The notes beneath the pieces were generated by a model. That model did no database searches, was not told the DNA's origin, and saw only the letters and a program-made list of their open reading frames with translations. This document shows, in pieces, positions 11,501 to 25,082 of a DNA stretch of 64,000 nt. A program made the position numbers and the translations under genes. How positions within the stretch are numbered: position 1 is the stretch's first letter; the number at the start of each line of letters is the position of its first letter. This stretch comes from Heliocidaris tuberculata (taxonomy: Eukaryota > Echinodermata > Echinoidea > Camarodonta > Echinometridae). The stretch spans positions 2,749,759-2,813,758 of the forward strand of contig CM046847.1 in assembly GCA_025618425.1 (NCBI GenBank). The letters run 5' to 3'.

Positions 11501-12930
11501 CTCTTTCTACCCCTGTCTCCCCTCGCTCTTTCTCTATCTCTTTCTATCTCTGTCTGTCTGTCTGTCTGGCTCCCTCCCTCCCTCTGTCTACCCCTGTCTC
11601 CCCTCGCTCTTTCTCTATATACCTCTCTCTCTATCTCTGTCTGTCTGTCTGTCTCCCTCCCTCCCCCTTTCTACCTCTGTCTCCCCTCGCTCTTTCTCTA
11701 TCTCTATCTCTGTCTGTCTGTCTGTCTGTCTCCCTCCCTCCCTCTTTCTACCTCTGTCTCCCCTCGCTCTTTCTCTATCTCTTTCTATCTCTATCTCTGT
11801 CTCTCTGTCTCCCTCCCTCCTTCTTTCTACCTCTGTCTCCACTCGCTCTTTCTCTATCTCTTTCTATCTCTATCTCTGTCTCTCTGTCTCCCTCCCTCCT
11901 TCTTTCTACCTCTGTCTCCCCTCGCTCTTTCTCTATCTCTTTCTATCTCTTTCTCTGTCTGTCTGTCTGTATGTCTCCCTCCCTCCCTTTCTACCCGTCT
12001 CCCCTCGCTCTTTCTCTATCTCTTTCTATCTCTATCTCTGTCTTTCTGTCTCCCTCCCTCCCTCTTTATACCTCTGTCTCCCCTCGCTCTTTCTCTATCT
12101 CTTTCTATCTCTATCTCTGTCTGTCTGTCTATCTCCCTCCCTCCCTTTCTACCCGTCTCCCCTCGCTCTTTCTCTATCTCTTTCTATCTCTATCTCTGTC
12201 TGTCTGTCTGTCTGTCTCCCGTTCTCCCTTTTTCTACCCCTGTCTCCCCTCGCTCTTTCTCTATCTCTTTCTATCTCTATCTCTGTCTGTCTGTCTGTCT
12301 CCCTCCCTCCCTCTTTCTACCCCTGTCTCCCCTCGCTCTTTCTCTATCTCTTTCTATCTCTATCTCTGTCTGTCTGTCTCCCTCCCTCCCTCTTTCTACC
12401 CCTGTCTCCCCTCGCTCTTTCTCTATATACCTCTCTATCTCTGTCTGTCTGTCTCCCTCCCTCCCTTTCTACCCTCGCCATTTCTCTATCTCTTTCTAAT
12501 TCTATCTCTTTCTCTGTCTGTCTCTCTCTTTCTACCTCTATCTCTGTCTCCCCTCGCTCTATCTCTATCTCTTTCTCTGTCTGTCTCTCTCTTTCTACCT
12601 CTATCTCTGTCTCCCCTCGCTCTATCTCTATCTCTTTCTCTGTCTGTCTTTCTCTTTCTACCTCTATCTCTGTCTCCCCTCGCTCTTTCTCTATCTCTAT
12701 CTCTATCTCTTTCTCTGTCTGTCTCTCTCTTTCTATCTCTATCTCTTTCTCTGTCTGTCTCTCTCTTTCTACATCTATCTCTGTCTCCCCTTGCTCTTCC
12801 TCTATATCTCTGTCTCAATCTATTTCTATCTCGATCTTATTCTATCTCCTCACTCTACCCCCTCTCTCTTGTTGAATTTCTTCTTTCTCTTTTCTGTCTC
12901 TCTATCTAAATATATCTCTTTCTCTCCCTC
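8578..12930 (+). repeat. Giant polypyrimidine tandem array (about 4.35 kb) with higher-order repeats
   Basis: Nearly pure pyrimidine on the plus strand. The basic unit of roughly 70-90 bp consists of (TCTG)n, CCCTCCCTCCCT, TTTCTACCYCTGTCTCCCC, TCGCTCTTTCTCTATCTC and TTTCTATCTCTATCTC blocks. Variants differ in the number of TCTG repeats, ACTCGC versus CCTCGC, and CTTTCTAC versus CTGTCTAC. Blocks containing GTATGTCTCCCTCC occur at about 9580, 10980 and 11965. The stretch from 9583 recurs at 10983, a spacing of 1400 bp, showing a higher-order duplication. Because the composition excludes TAA, TAG and TGA almost entirely, long open frames exist on both strands. The 1108-codon frame (9583-12909) and its Arg/Glu/Asp-rich antisense frames are artefacts. 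It starts at the truncation point of the retrotransposon and degenerates after 12780. Confidence 0.95.
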
Positions 12931-15900
12931 TATTTTTGTTCTTTTCTACGAGTTGAGTTTGCACTCTGATTGCTCCAGCAAGACTGTAGCAAGAGGGAGT
13001 ACTTGCAGAATGTCTTGTCATTTTTTTTTTCTGTCGTTCGACAGCCCCCTCCACTAAAAAGGAGAAATCTTCATCTCCTCTCTAACCATGCTAACATACC
13101 ACAAGACATACACACATACTCACCCACAAACACAAAGCCGCCGCCTTGAGCCAACTTCTCCGCGAGTATTGTACCTTTTTTTTCTTTCTCTCTCTCTCTC
13201 TCCCCTGCAACATTTTTGTTTGTGCACTTTCGTACGTTTTATCCACCGTTAACCCCCCCCCCCCCCCGAGTATCCAAAATACTAATAAGACATGTACCTC
13301 TAAATATAATGCAAGCTTCATTGTAATCACTTCATTCCGATATTGTTTGGAATATATACCTTTCACTTCTCTTCCCAAGGTAACACCTAAGTGAAACATC
13401 GTCCTTCACATCCCGCTCTTCAGTTGTCATACATAATAGCACAATAATACATTTTAGCACAAGTCACAATAAATGCATTCACACCAATATTGTATTGTTC
13501 AACTATAGTTTCGTCTTTTATTCGCTTTTAATTTGAGATAACACATCAGTATTCATGAAATAGGTGTGTTTTACATGTATAATGGAAAACTTCCCTAACG
13601 TGTCATTATGTTATGTTAAGTCATTATATTTTTAGAAAGGACATGAGCTTTCTCAATAACCGCCAAAGATACATTGCTTATTATGCCAATGATCGTTACA
13701 ACTATGGAAACGTTGGATCGTTGACACAATAGCTACTTAATGAGTACAACGATTCAGAATTGGTTGGGGTAGCAGCTTTTATCATGCTTATATATTAAAA
13801 AAGTAATGGCAAACGAGATATAAATTGATCATTGTCACATGGTTGGTGGCTATAAAACCATTTTGTTGAGTATGTTGTATCTATGAACAACCTAGTAGGT
13901 CCAACACAGATTTTCTTGTAGTCAACTCTGCTGGAAAGATATGTCATGTAGTATCACAATATATCGCTGTATATGTATGTACATTCATGTAAATTGCCAT
14001 ACACGTGCTAAGCAGAGCCCGTCAGAAGCATTCATGAATTTGCATTTCTACACACGTCACCATGAATGGCAAATACAAAACGTTACTATCTGTGCTCATT
14101 AGCATGCAATATGATCTCAGGCTACCGCAACACTGCAAAAATTGGTATAAAAACATCAGCGCATCACTGCATACAGGCCGTCTGCTGGGAGTCAAAAGGC
14201 CGTTAATGCCCGGTGTTTATGAGGCGTCATTTGGATTGCGTCATTAGGATTGCGTCATTACCTGTGCCAATCGAGTCTCTGAAGGCCATTCGACCATAAA
14301 TGTACGCCAATAATTCAACGCAATGTATGCATTATTTTCCACTCACTTCTTGTACGATATCACATATGGTGCGTGAAAGACCGCACCCGTAACTGACACA
14401 GTCCAACGTCAGAGAAATGATGCATCATAATTATGCAAATGACACAAAGAATATAGATTGACGCCCTTTGACCCCCCGCAGACAGATTTTGAAGCTTTGC
14501 CTATAGTGAAACTATGAACAATGACTTTCCTTAAGCTTTGTGAAGCCAATTCTGTCGAACATTACATACTTTTTTTTTAATATCATGACGATTAAGTGGC
14601 ACTGTGAAAGACGGAAGCAAGTAATGCAATTTAATCTAAATAATCTCATCAACATTCCGTTGCCCTAGTAAACATTAATCCCAATGTAAAATGATTCAAT
14701 ACATGCATTAGCACCATTTCAAATCCCCGCTAAACTGATTACACTTCAATTAAAATCATGTTGAGTAAATGTATTTAAAAAAACATGCTATGCATACATG
14801 CATAAAACACCACACGGTCTCACTACATACATGTGATATATTTTGGAACTAAATTATCATATCGTTACATTTTATTATTCTTTCTGAGTTTCACGGGAAG
14901 CTTGATGTTTATTGCGTACAATGATATGAATTTCATGCCAAAAGGACATAAGTGTTGGTAAGCAAATAGCAGAGAAATACACCACCAAATACGCTGTAAC
15001 TATTCCCAAAATCACAAAATTATACCGAATATGTCAGTTAAGAAAATTTGCAACTGCTCTAAAAGACAAGATTACCATATTCATTAAGTATATCAAATGT
15101 ACATGAAAGCCACTCCAATACCTGGGACTATTCCCTCATTTAAAACGTTTTAAAAGCAGAGTGATTTGTCAATTATGCCTTTTAACCCCAGAACCAAAGG
15201 ACTTTATACATATATTATTTGCCAGTGCCATTACCATAATGTAAACCTGCTATTAATCAATACATTTCCACATTAAACCATTAGATGACAAGAACATGAA
15301 TAATAGTATATGAATTAGATATTGGTATGCCCCCCAGGGTATTAGCAAACAGATATTCCACACAAATAACACATTTCAATGTCATGGCTTCAATAAATGA
15401 CAGCTTAACTGGCTACCCACTTTAATCCGTTAATGGTCGCTCCATTGAGAAAAGCTTCACATTCATTTACACAAAAAACGAACAAATGCCCGATACGGTG
15501 CATGTATTCCGGTTTTTAATACTAGAGTTACTAGGAAAATATATCATATAACAAATTGCAATGTGAATATACTATTAATCAAGTTATCTGGCAACTATCT
15601 GGGTAACACTCACAATGTGACATGCAATTTTGCATATGAGGATTTTTTTTTTCAAGCACAACACATGTCATCACCAACTTGTGTGTGTGTGGGGGGGGGG
15701 TGCTTGTGTGTTTAATTGGAAGCAACGATTTATCCTGGTATTGACAATTTACTCAGTGGTAGGAAATATCCTCTTGGCAGTTTTGCATTTATGTTTAAAG
15801 CAATTTCTTTTTGTTTTGTAACAGTCTCATGTTAACCCCCCCCCCAAAAAAAAAAAAAAAAAAAAAAAAACACACTGCCCAGGTTTTGCCCAGACAGATG

Positions 15901-17094
15901 GTTATCTATACTCCAAACTGAAACTACACAGCATTACCAGTCTGCAAGAGGTATATAGGCAAAATTCTTATTGTGATTCTAATTATTTAGAAATCATTAA
16001 CATAGCTTTATCCCAAACAGGCAATTATGAGCTTTTTAACCATCATTCTCGGATTAAACATGTACTGGTAATAATAAAAGATGGTAAAGAAAGAATGATT
16101 TATAATCCCTTAACTACTTTTATAACATTACAACACTTGGAATAATCAACATCTTACAAATGACTAAATTGTTGAGATACAATGAATAAATACCATGTGA
16201 AATCTATCTAATATCACTATCAAAATAGTCACTACACTATTTTTCCAACAATCCAATTTGAATTACAACCACAAAAATGACTGTGTACACTAAAAGGCAA
16301 TTTCTTTCATTTAGAATGGTAATTAATCAAAGTAATGTTTACTAGTGAACTTTTATACGAATATAATTAGAAGTTGACACATTTGGTTCATGTAAATACA
16401 AAATGGTTATTTGATGAAATTATAGTAGGATAAAGAAACAAACTGATTTGATTTTGATGCATATCGTTTCACTTCCAAGCTTGTGTAAAGGTGATATATC
16501 TACATGTATTCATAAAGCATTGCACCATATCAATTTAATAGATCACTTACGTCTGGCAGTACTAAATCGTTTTGAATAACATTGGTTTTTTTTTTTTTTT
16601 TAATAGAATAAATTCCCAGCTTTCGGGGTCTTGTTTTCAAATTTCTCTCTCAGAATAAGTTGATATTACCTCCACTTCACAGGAGGCATGAGGTTTATTA
16701 TGCATTTACTTTCCCTACAAATTCATTTTCATATGACCACAGGTTTCATTGTTGATTTCCTTTGTTTTTGCTTTTGTTTTCTTCTTCTTTCTAATGGGTA
16801 AAAAGGACCATTTGTAACACAATTGGTGCATCAAACTATATTACAATAACATCCATTAGATTTGAGTTGCTTGCTTGAATACTGTAGATTATTTTGCTTT
16901 TCAAATTACCAACACAAAAGTCACACCAAAACTACATCAGAAGGGTCAATGTGAACTTGACCCTTGACCTTATATGTCAACTAGTAACAGATATTATCTA
17001 ATCTAGCATGCAATAAACAAACCTTTGGTAGAAAAGAACTCACATGGATTGATCTAAACTACAGTCTAACATTATATGTTTTGTATATACTACA

Positions 17095-17212
17095 GCCAAA
17101 TTTGGACATATCACATCCAAATATGGACATACTACAACCAATTATGGACATACTACATCCAAATATGGACATACTACAACAAATTATGGACATACAATAA
17201 CCAAATAAGGCT
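17095..17212 (+). repeat. Short tandem repeat, about 20-bp unit
   Basis: Five to six imperfect units of the type CCAAATATGGACATACTACA, alternating CATCC and CAACC endings. They encode a repeated MSIFGCS/MSIIGCS pattern on the minus strand, which I regard as a by-product. Confidence 0.85.
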
Positions 17213-18063
17213 ATAGTACAACAATAGATGAATATATCCCATCTACATTTCAGTACCACTGTGGCTTGTTGATATCAACACTGGAACTCTATTAGAAAGT
17301 GTAGTAAACATAATGTAAGAATGATCATTACATGCAGAACCCTACACAAATAATGAAAAAGGTGAAAAATACAACAAAAATTATAGTGGCTTATAAACAC
17401 CTATACCATCATGTAGGATATGTTATTCTTACTTATATACTCTGAACTATATACAGAGAAAATAAACAATACAGCAGAACATAAAGAAAAGGGATATGTA
17501 ATTATTGCATATTTCCGTCAAACACATAATATCAAATACAACAATGCAAAAACAAATGAACTAACCTTTTATAAACAATATCAACAAAAAAAGAAGAAAA
17601 AAAAAAAAAGATTTAAGAGGTTGCACTTTAACCAAAAATCATGTCATAAGAAAGAAAAAACAAAGTATGACACAACAAACAAAAAGGTATCAAACCAACA
17701 ATGCAAAACAATTCTGAAGTGATAAACAAGAAAAATATGCGTAGTGTAACAATATATATATAACCATGGTAGGAAACCAAATACCCCTACCTGTACTAAA
17801 ACTCTTCTTTTACATTCACAACAAACTATCACAATTTCTTTGTGGTATACACAAATATCTTCTTTACTATCAATATCTAAAAAATGGCAAATACAATTCT
17901 TTTTTTTTTTTTTAGGACACTGTTTCTAGCACCATTTTGAGGGCTGGATCATATATATTTAAATATATATAGTGGAAGGGAAGGGTATGGGTTTAGAAAA
18001 AAAAAGGATAAATAAAGTAGACACACAATTTTCATCTAAGCTCTCATAAGTTGTCATGCCATT

Positions 18064-18244
18064 AAGGGCTGATCACGTTTACCCGATAAAGATAATAACG
18101 AGATTTTCAGTTAAAGGTACACCTTACTGTATGGCATGTACGTGTGAGCATGCTTGTGGCTGTCCATAGTAGGGCAGCTTTAGGGTACCTTTAATGAAAA
18201 ATCTCGATATCATTATCTTCACCGGACAAATGTGACAAGCCCTT
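18064..18244. mobile_element. MITE with about 60-bp inverted ends
   Basis: The left arm AAGGGCTGATCACGTTTACC, continuing through GATAAAGATAATAACGAGAT, is mirrored by the right arm ending GACAAATGTGACAAGCCCTT. TTAAAGGTAC near 18112 mirrors GTACCTTTAA near 18185. About 180 bp in total with a roughly 60-bp spacer. Non-coding. Confidence 0.8.
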
Positions 18245-21200
18245 TACACTATGCTATTGTTGTAAATCTGCAGGATTATCCCATGTTATTTACAGAACAG
18301 CTGGGATGAGCTTTTCAACAGATAATGTATGCCATTCTTGCCAGATTTGTCTTCACTTTATTCACTTTTCCTGAGATTCCTTAAATTTAGACTGACATTG
18401 ACTAAGCTGTGGAGTAGATCTCTCTAAATTGGTTGACTGAAAGGCAACATACACATTTACATAGAGATTTGGCAAACCAAATAGGCAATCCCGACAGTTT
18501 ACATGGTCATGTGCCACTAAGGGATACCTTGGGAAAAAATGGACGATCCGAAAGAAAAGTCAACTCTCAGACATTTAAATTTGGGGGAGCACTACAAAAT
18601 TCAATAACGCTAACTCATTACTGAACAGCGATAAAATCATTACATTAAAAACTATCAACTAAATACTATGGATTCACAACATTGAACAAAAATTACACTA
18701 AACATCACTGAACCAATTTATATTTTGTATTTCCCAATGAGGGATTTTTCCCGAGGGGATAATCAGCGATGAAATCTGCTTCAATTACTATACCACTGAA
18801 AGCAACTCTTTGATCAAATTTCTTTTATGTCGAAGAATTATCAGCAATCAGGCTTTTCAATAGAGGACCTCATAGATTCATTTTGAGCTAATAGCTACTA
18901 CACAATGGTAAAATACTTCTACATAAACACTAGTCAAATAATACATTTACTAAAAAATTGGACAACAGGAACCTACTGAAAAATGTTTAAATGAGATGTG
19001 CTATATAGATGAATCATAGCTTACATAGCATAACATGTCTTTCTTCTAATCATGAAATGTATACAAAGAGATAAAGATACAGAATAGGGGGGAAAAGATT
19101 CATCAAAATACATCATTTCTTCTTGTCATAAATAGCAAAAACTATGAAATTTCAATAAAGGGATAACCCTCTTTTTTATACTTGACTTACAGACAATAAA
19201 AGCACTGATAAGATTAATTTTTCTCTTTTTTTTTTGTATCACAAGTCATCATCACAAACATACCTCATCAAAATTTCTCATGAATTTTGATAAACGTTCT
19301 TTGTTTCTTTTTTTCCCCCCTCCTCCTTTGTTTCGTATACTTTGGCAAGAAGTTGATAACTAACACAATAAATCATTCCAATGTTACAGACGGTAATAAA
19401 TCGTACAAATCAACTACTTGGATTCAGGAATTAAAACAAATAACCATTCCTTGGAATCCACATAAAGCCATTATGGCTTTTACACTTAATATATAACATA
19501 TGTAACATTAAATACTCACGATATGATCATCAAAGCATTACACATGACCAATCGTCGGTAAACTGCAAAAAAAGTGACACTAAGTTCACCTCCTATTAAA
19601 TACATAAAACATCAGTTTTCATCATTTTTTTTGTTTGCAATTCACATCCACATCAGAACAAATCTATTTCTCACTTGCAAATCTCATACATGGAATGTAC
19701 TCTACTTCTTTTACTGAGCATAAAAATAGCAACTAAAACTTTCCATTTATCATCACTATCAAAATAATCATATTATAAATCACATAGTTTCTACCATTTA
19801 AACCAAGTTTCCTTTTTTTCAGTATCATCCACATGGTCACATGGCATAATAATGGGCCACATTTATCACATGGTTTCTAGCAATTTTTCTCACCCCTTCC
19901 AATAACACTGACAAAATTTGTTTTGTCACGTCGCTTGATTGATAACTGCTAATAGAGCATGAAGCAATAGTCATGAGCGAGTTCCTCATTTCCTAACAAC
20001 TTTTCAACACAATACATGCAACTTCATATTTCCCCCCTCACTCACTGCAGAATTGGCTGCTATATTTCAAGCTATGAAGCAATCTTTCTCCCCCCTTCCA
20101 TTAACAATTAAATTGTTTCTTGTGATGTCCTTCAAGAGGGAGTGCTGTTCAATCATGAAATGTTAGATTGGCAGAGTGTTTCAATGGTTCAATGTTAAAT
20201 GGGAATGACATTTCATATCTATTCCACAACTATTTCAAGACCTTTTAATGACCACCTCCAGAAATTCCACGACCTTTTCCGTGACTAATTTCCAATCTCA
20301 ATTCCACATGGAGCAAAAAAAAAAAAAAAAAAATACAAATTATAAATTCCTAGATATAAAAACACTTGTGTTTTTCTCATTTTGTTCTATCATATTTAAA
20401 ATGAAATAACAATTCTTTACACTGTAGCATTTTAGAATTCATGTAACCTGCCATACAGCTGTACATCACGTCATAAGCAGAAAGACTGCAATATTTACTA
20501 CTGTCACATCAAAAGAGAGACATTTTCTCTCGTATAAAACAGCTTTTTCTATAAAAATGCTAGCAATATACATGTACATGACTGTAATATTGTTGAATCT
20601 CACTATTTGTTTTGTGTTGTCTTCCTTAAGAAAGGGAATCAAACATATAACAAAATTATAACCCCATAACATATTTTTCCAGGTTTTATACATTTTATTA
20701 AAAAAAATTGTTTTAATAGCTATGACAATTTATGTGCATGTTCCACTATTTTATGATTCATGACTACGTGCTTAGCTGATAACTCTTTATTCACAAAGAA
20801 GAATATCCTACATGTATACTGCCAAATTGTTTGGAATACTTGTTCCATAGACATTGTTAAGTGTGAACCAAAATTGGGAAAAAATTCAAAAGTACGTAAT
20901 TTTGTTTTTTTAGTCAACAAGAATCAGGAATAATACTCAAGTGATCTATGAATTTGTGGAACACTATTTTGATACTCTCAGAGACAACATATGTACCTCA
21001 TCTTTGGTAAACAATATGAATGTCCTATGAATGTAAACTGCAGCAGACTTTGATATAAGCTAGGCACATGTGATCATAGAACCATGTGCACTTTTGCTAT
21101 CTTAGAATCTTTGGTTGTCATGTTGGATATTTCATATTTTATTCCTCATGATAAGAGCACAGTAAAGTCCCAATTTAATAAAGTAATTATTTTTCTTATA

Positions 21201-22657
21201 GAACGCTATCACACCGGGTTCATTGTATGATCAGTGTATAGCAGTGAAAGGTTAATTCTCTAATATTTGATATAACCAATTCTGACTCAATAACTCCTTC
21301 TCCTAGATAAGGGAAGGGAGTATGAGAGAAAGATGCTCCACTTCTCAAAATTGTGTAGCGATCATGCTCAATCATGCCCACGACAAAATACTACTAGAAG
21401 ACATTTATTCATCTTCTCGACTGCATTGCTACAGATCATCTCTGTACTTTTGACACAATCTGATATTCAAAATTACAAAACCAGTCATATTTGAAGAAAT
21501 AAAATAAATAAAAAGTAATAAAATGTCAATTACCTTTAAACACTTAGCCTTTCTTCAAATATGTATATGAAGTCTACCTCAGCCCATATCGATTAAAAAA
21601 CATGGCATTACTTTTTTTTCTTCACATTTGTGTATATATGAAGGCATGTATTCAATAGTTGCTACAAAAGTGCTTCCTATGACTCAAAGTGCAATGTCAT
21701 CTCCACGTCATAATCATTTCTTTCTTATTCACATTAATTTTGCTGTACAGGTAAAATACAAAACTGTATCTGATACAGTTAGATTTTTTTTTTTCTGATG
21801 ACTTTCAAAATTTCTTAGAAAAATATGTCGGGACTATCCCTATATGATATCAACAAAACACGGGTCATTCATCTTTTTAGCCTTTTTCCCTTCTTCAGCA
21901 ACTGTTCTGAAGAATTTGTAGATCAGTAAGACTAAACAAATATGTACTGAAGTGTAGTGCATTATACAGAATAAAGCATAATGTCTTAAGTGTTTGCAAA
22001 CATTTGCCTGACTTCTGTAAGACGAGCCCAGGATTAGGCTAAACTGCAAATTAGGAAATAGGTAATTGAGTTTTCAAGAATTTTTGTGCGGTATAAAAAT
22101 GCTAAATTTCCTTGTTTCATGTAGCAATATTAAATGAAATGAATTTCTATAAATTTCATTCTTTGTCTGATTTTCATGTCATGCCAAAAAGCCACTACTA
22201 GTCTTGTATATTTGTATCTTCCACTTATTTCCATATGTAAATATGAAAAAGGGTATCTAAGCCATCTCCATGTATATCATCCAAACAGAAAATCAGAAAC
22301 TTATCAGGGCTGTGCAGTGAAAAAAAGAAGAGCTATTTAAATCTTTTGTGTGAATTTTGTTGCTGTTCACTTAAAGATCATATAACTTATTTCGGAAAAA
22401 AAAACCCAGCTTGATCCTTTTCTGACCACTGCATGATACAACTAGATACACATTCATATATCACTGTGAACTCTCATACCTTGAGATTTCACACTTTTGT
22501 TTTTATGAAATGTACATTTTAAACGTTTGTAAACCATAAAGACTTTGTTTTAGATAACTGTACACGTAAAGTGATTGACATATAAATAAACCATATTCAG
22601 TATATATATAAATAGCCTAAAATTACAGTACTACCAATCACGGTAGATTAGTCATCG

Positions 22658-22822
22658 TCATCTGTTTTTGGAGGAGATATTAATTGGTAACGAACGCATA
22701 TGCTCTGCTCCTCCTTCCCCCTCTCCAGGTGATCTTCCGGTGCTGTGTCCACCGATGCCCTGGTATCCTGGTAACCGCATCAGGTCTGGCACGATGGGGA
22801 ATGCTGACCGCTGATGCTGGTC
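22658..22822 (-). CDS. Terminal coding exon, Pro/Gly-rich tail with stop
   Basis: The acceptor TTTGATACAG precedes GACCAGCATC. In the phase 0 left by the preceding exon it reads DQHQRSAFPIVPDLMRLPGY, then a Gly/Ser/Glu-rich segment, and ends SLPINISSKNR followed by TGA at 22658-22660. An alternative frame is also open for most of the exon, so the assignment rests on phase agreement across three consecutive junctions. It would be the C-terminus of the 1271-aa form. An AT-rich, gene-free stretch follows, suitable for a long 3' untranslated region. Confidence 0.6.
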   Translation of the reverse strand, partial: DQHQRSAFPIVPDLMRLPGYQGIGGHSTGRSPGEGEGGAEHMRSLPINISSKNR

Positions 22823-22927
22823 CTGTATCAAAGATTACAAAGAATGGATAGAGAGGGAGAGAGAAGAGAACTTGAGTTAACCAAGAATCCAGAAAGTAAC
22901 ATTTTTTTCTTTAAATGGTCATCAATA

Positions 22928-23229
22928 GGGAGTTTTCGCATCAGCAACGTACGCGGGATTCTAGGACGGAGATTAACAATTGCACATGACAAAGGACGCC
23001 TAGGCATTCTTTGTCGAAAACGGAAGAACCGGAACGGCAATACCGTGCTAGATCAAGAGCGCACAATAAATTGCAAATGCATTGTTCGCTCTGAATCTAG
23101 GACGAAACTACTGTTCCGGTTCTTCAATTTTGCACAAAGACTTTAAAGTTTAAGACGGGCGTCCTTTGTCATGTGTAATTGTTAATCTCTGTCCTAGAAT
23201 CCTGCATACGTTGCTAAACGAAAACTCTG
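22928..23229. mobile_element. Foldback MITE, about 300 bp, within an intron
   Basis: The left arm begins GGGAGTTTTCGCATCAGCAA and the right arm ends TTGCTAAACGAAAACTCT. Internal blocks GAGATTAACAATTGCACATG and GAAGAACCGGAAC are also mirrored. It sits between the last two exons of the CCCH-containing gene model. A 110-codon frame running through it is chance. Confidence 0.8.
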
Positions 23230-23410
23230 TAATATCACAGCAACGACCCACATTTTTACTGAGGTGTGAATGTAGCCTACACACTATAAGCGTAAAATAA
23301 TGAATATCGGTTTAACTTGGCTATTTCAAATGCTTCCTCTATCATCCTTGAAGTTTGTAAAGAATGAATAAGTGTTCTCCTCTCTGTAAATTACACCGTA
23401 AGTGACTTAC

Positions 23411-23486
23411 CCAAGATGTTTCTTCTGTTTCGTCTGTACTCCCAGTTCTTGAGCAAGCTCTGCTACTGTTCTGTGACGACATGTTA
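23411..23486 (-). CDS. Short Ser/Thr/Glu-rich exon after the CCCH exon
   Basis: The acceptor TTTTTACAG precedes TAACATG, and the donor GTAAGT follows TCTTGG. The 76-nt exon takes T to complete AG from the preceding exon (Ser). It then reads NMSSQNSSRACSRTGSTDE and on to TSW, ending in phase 0. A second frame is also open, but it does not fit the phase left by the CCCH exon. It gives a flexible linker between the fingers and the final tail. The vertebrate KIAA0232 C-terminus, as I remember it, also has a Cys-Ser-rich acidic stretch ending near a Trp. The resemblance is weak and needs an alignment. Confidence 0.6.
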
Positions 23487-24478
23487 CTGTAAAAACACAA
23501 GCAAATATGGGCTTGGAATTTCATTTCGTTTGTGTGCATTCATGAAAGGACAGGTTATTCAAATACCAAATAGCCTATGTCTTTGAAGGGATCTTTGACA
23601 AATAAGGTAAAAGCCCATCTATACATATACCTTTCTCAAAACGCACACTAATGACTTAAGACATGGAATCTCTTGGATCCAGGATCGACACTAACAATTG
23701 CTCCATTTCTCCTCTATTGATGTGTGATACAGAAAGTAAAATGAAAAAGAATAAGCGAGGATAAGTGAGGATGTCAAAAAAACCATGAGCAGGCTGCTAG
23801 CTAAACCACCAACCAAGCAAGCACTGATAAGTATACACACAACAAGTAGTTTTCAACCAAAATCCAGGTCCATGAACCAGAAGAACTTTCAGAACTGGCC
23901 AATTCTACTAATTCTCATGGAAGCTGTTGGAACAACTATTCCCATGACTATCACCACTCCTAAGCAAATTTTGGGTTTCATCAGGGTTTGTAGAAGGTTG
24001 CAAATATGTTCGCTAACAGTTTTTTTGGGCCACAAATTTCTGTTCAAAATTTCTTTGCAAATTTACTTTTCGGTAACAGTTGCAAACATTTACAGGACAG
24101 TCGTAAGCCTTTGCAAACGGGTGTAAGACGCGTTGCTAAAATTCATTTTGATTTGCCAATGCTAGCGACCACGTGACCAATTGGTTCCTCTATAAAATTG
24201 ATCCATTGAGACCATTTGCCATTCTGTTGCATGATAGCTGCAGCAGCAGCCAGGCAAAGCAATTGAAAGGCAGAGATCTTTTTCCAACTGTGGTCAGAAG
24301 AAATCTGAATGCTGGGGAAGGTTTGCTCACCTTTTTATAAGGTTGGGTCCATAGATTTGCCTGGTACTTAACCAGCTGGCAAGAGGTCCTAAATGTTCAT
24401 AATCAGTGAAAAAGGACAAGCAAATAGTTGCTGAACTTCGCAAAAACTGTGCTAACATTTGCTTACATTTGCTAAAAG

Positions 24479-24622
24479 TTGCCAACTTATTTTGCAAACA
24501 CTTGCGCGAATGTCGCTAAGCATTGCTAAATGTCACTAACGGCAAAGGTTGCCAACTTATTTTGCAAACACTTGCGCGAATGTGGCTAAGCATTGCTAAA
24601 TGTCGCTAAATGTCACTAACCG
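24479..24622 (+). repeat. Two-copy 70-bp tandem duplication
   Basis: GTTGCCAACTTATTTTGCAA, continuing through CACTTGCGCGAATGT and GCTAAGCATTGCTAAATGTC, occurs at 24479 and again at 24549. It lies inside a longer tract (about 23965-24680) of degenerate TTTGCAAAC/TTGCTAAC words, which may be one older repeat element. Confidence 0.75.
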
Positions 24623-24999
24623 CAGAGGTGAACCCTGATTTTCGCCAACATTTCGTCAGAAAAGTTGACGAATCCAAAAATCGCAACGTTCGTAAGCATT
24701 CACTGCTCAGTGAGATAACACGTTAAGAGAGTAATGGACTTGGGAAGTTGTCTAAGGAATTGGAAGGGTTGTTATACTTGATTGCCCAGGGGCATTACTT
24801 TGGCGGTATATACTCACAGAACCAAAGTATTCCATTTCTATGAACTATTCCTATGTGATTTTCCTTTTTTTTCCCCTTCAAGTTATGGGATCCACAAAAC
24901 AAAACATGAAGACTTATAATAGTTCATCACATTTACACAGGGCTTCAAACTAATTTTTTTCACAGGAGGTCTGTATCGTTATATCTAGGTTTTTTTTTT

Positions 25000-25028
25000 T
25001 TTTTTTTTTTTTGGGGGGGGGGGGGGGG
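25000..25028 (+). repeat. Poly-T/poly-G composite homopolymer
   Basis: A T run of about 24 bases is followed directly by a G run of about 17 bases, 55 bp from the donor of the CCCH exon. Similar composites occur at 48160-48200, 62018-62042 and 63810-63839. Confidence 0.9.
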
Positions 25029-25082
25029 CAATGTGTACCAGACCCCTGTTAGTGTCCAGCCCTGTTTAAACGTTACTTTTAC

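Larger units (their letters stand above)
13000..22650. other. AT-rich stretch without recognised genes (possible long 3' UTR and intergenic DNA)
   Basis: Nothing in either strand has coding character over 9.6 kb. The sequence is low in repeats compared with the rest of the window, apart from a MITE at 18064, a 21-bp tandem repeat at 17095 and poly-A/T runs. The portion next to 22650 would be the 3' untranslated region of the CCCH-containing transcript. The 13.6-15.8 kb part looks like single-copy DNA and could contain conserved non-coding elements, which cannot be judged without comparison. Confidence 0.5.

Noticed and set aside
9583..12909. 1108-codon open frame, and a 630-codon frame overlapping it
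   Set aside because: Pure by-product of a polypyrimidine tandem array that cannot spell stop codons; Leu/Ser/Pro/Ile only, same stretch open on both strands, no initiation or splice context.
17095..17212. Regularly spaced repeats that might suggest a CRISPR array
   Set aside because: Units are contiguous tandem repeats without unique spacers, in eukaryotic intron-bearing DNA.
17059..17259. Cys/Ser/Met repeat frame resembling a small Cys-rich peptide
   Set aside because: Follows the 21-bp tandem repeat; the Cys spacing is the repeat period and there is no leader or splice support.
22814..23146. 110-codon frame on the plus strand
   Set aside because: Starts antisense to the terminal CCCH-gene exon and runs through a foldback MITE; no family resemblance.
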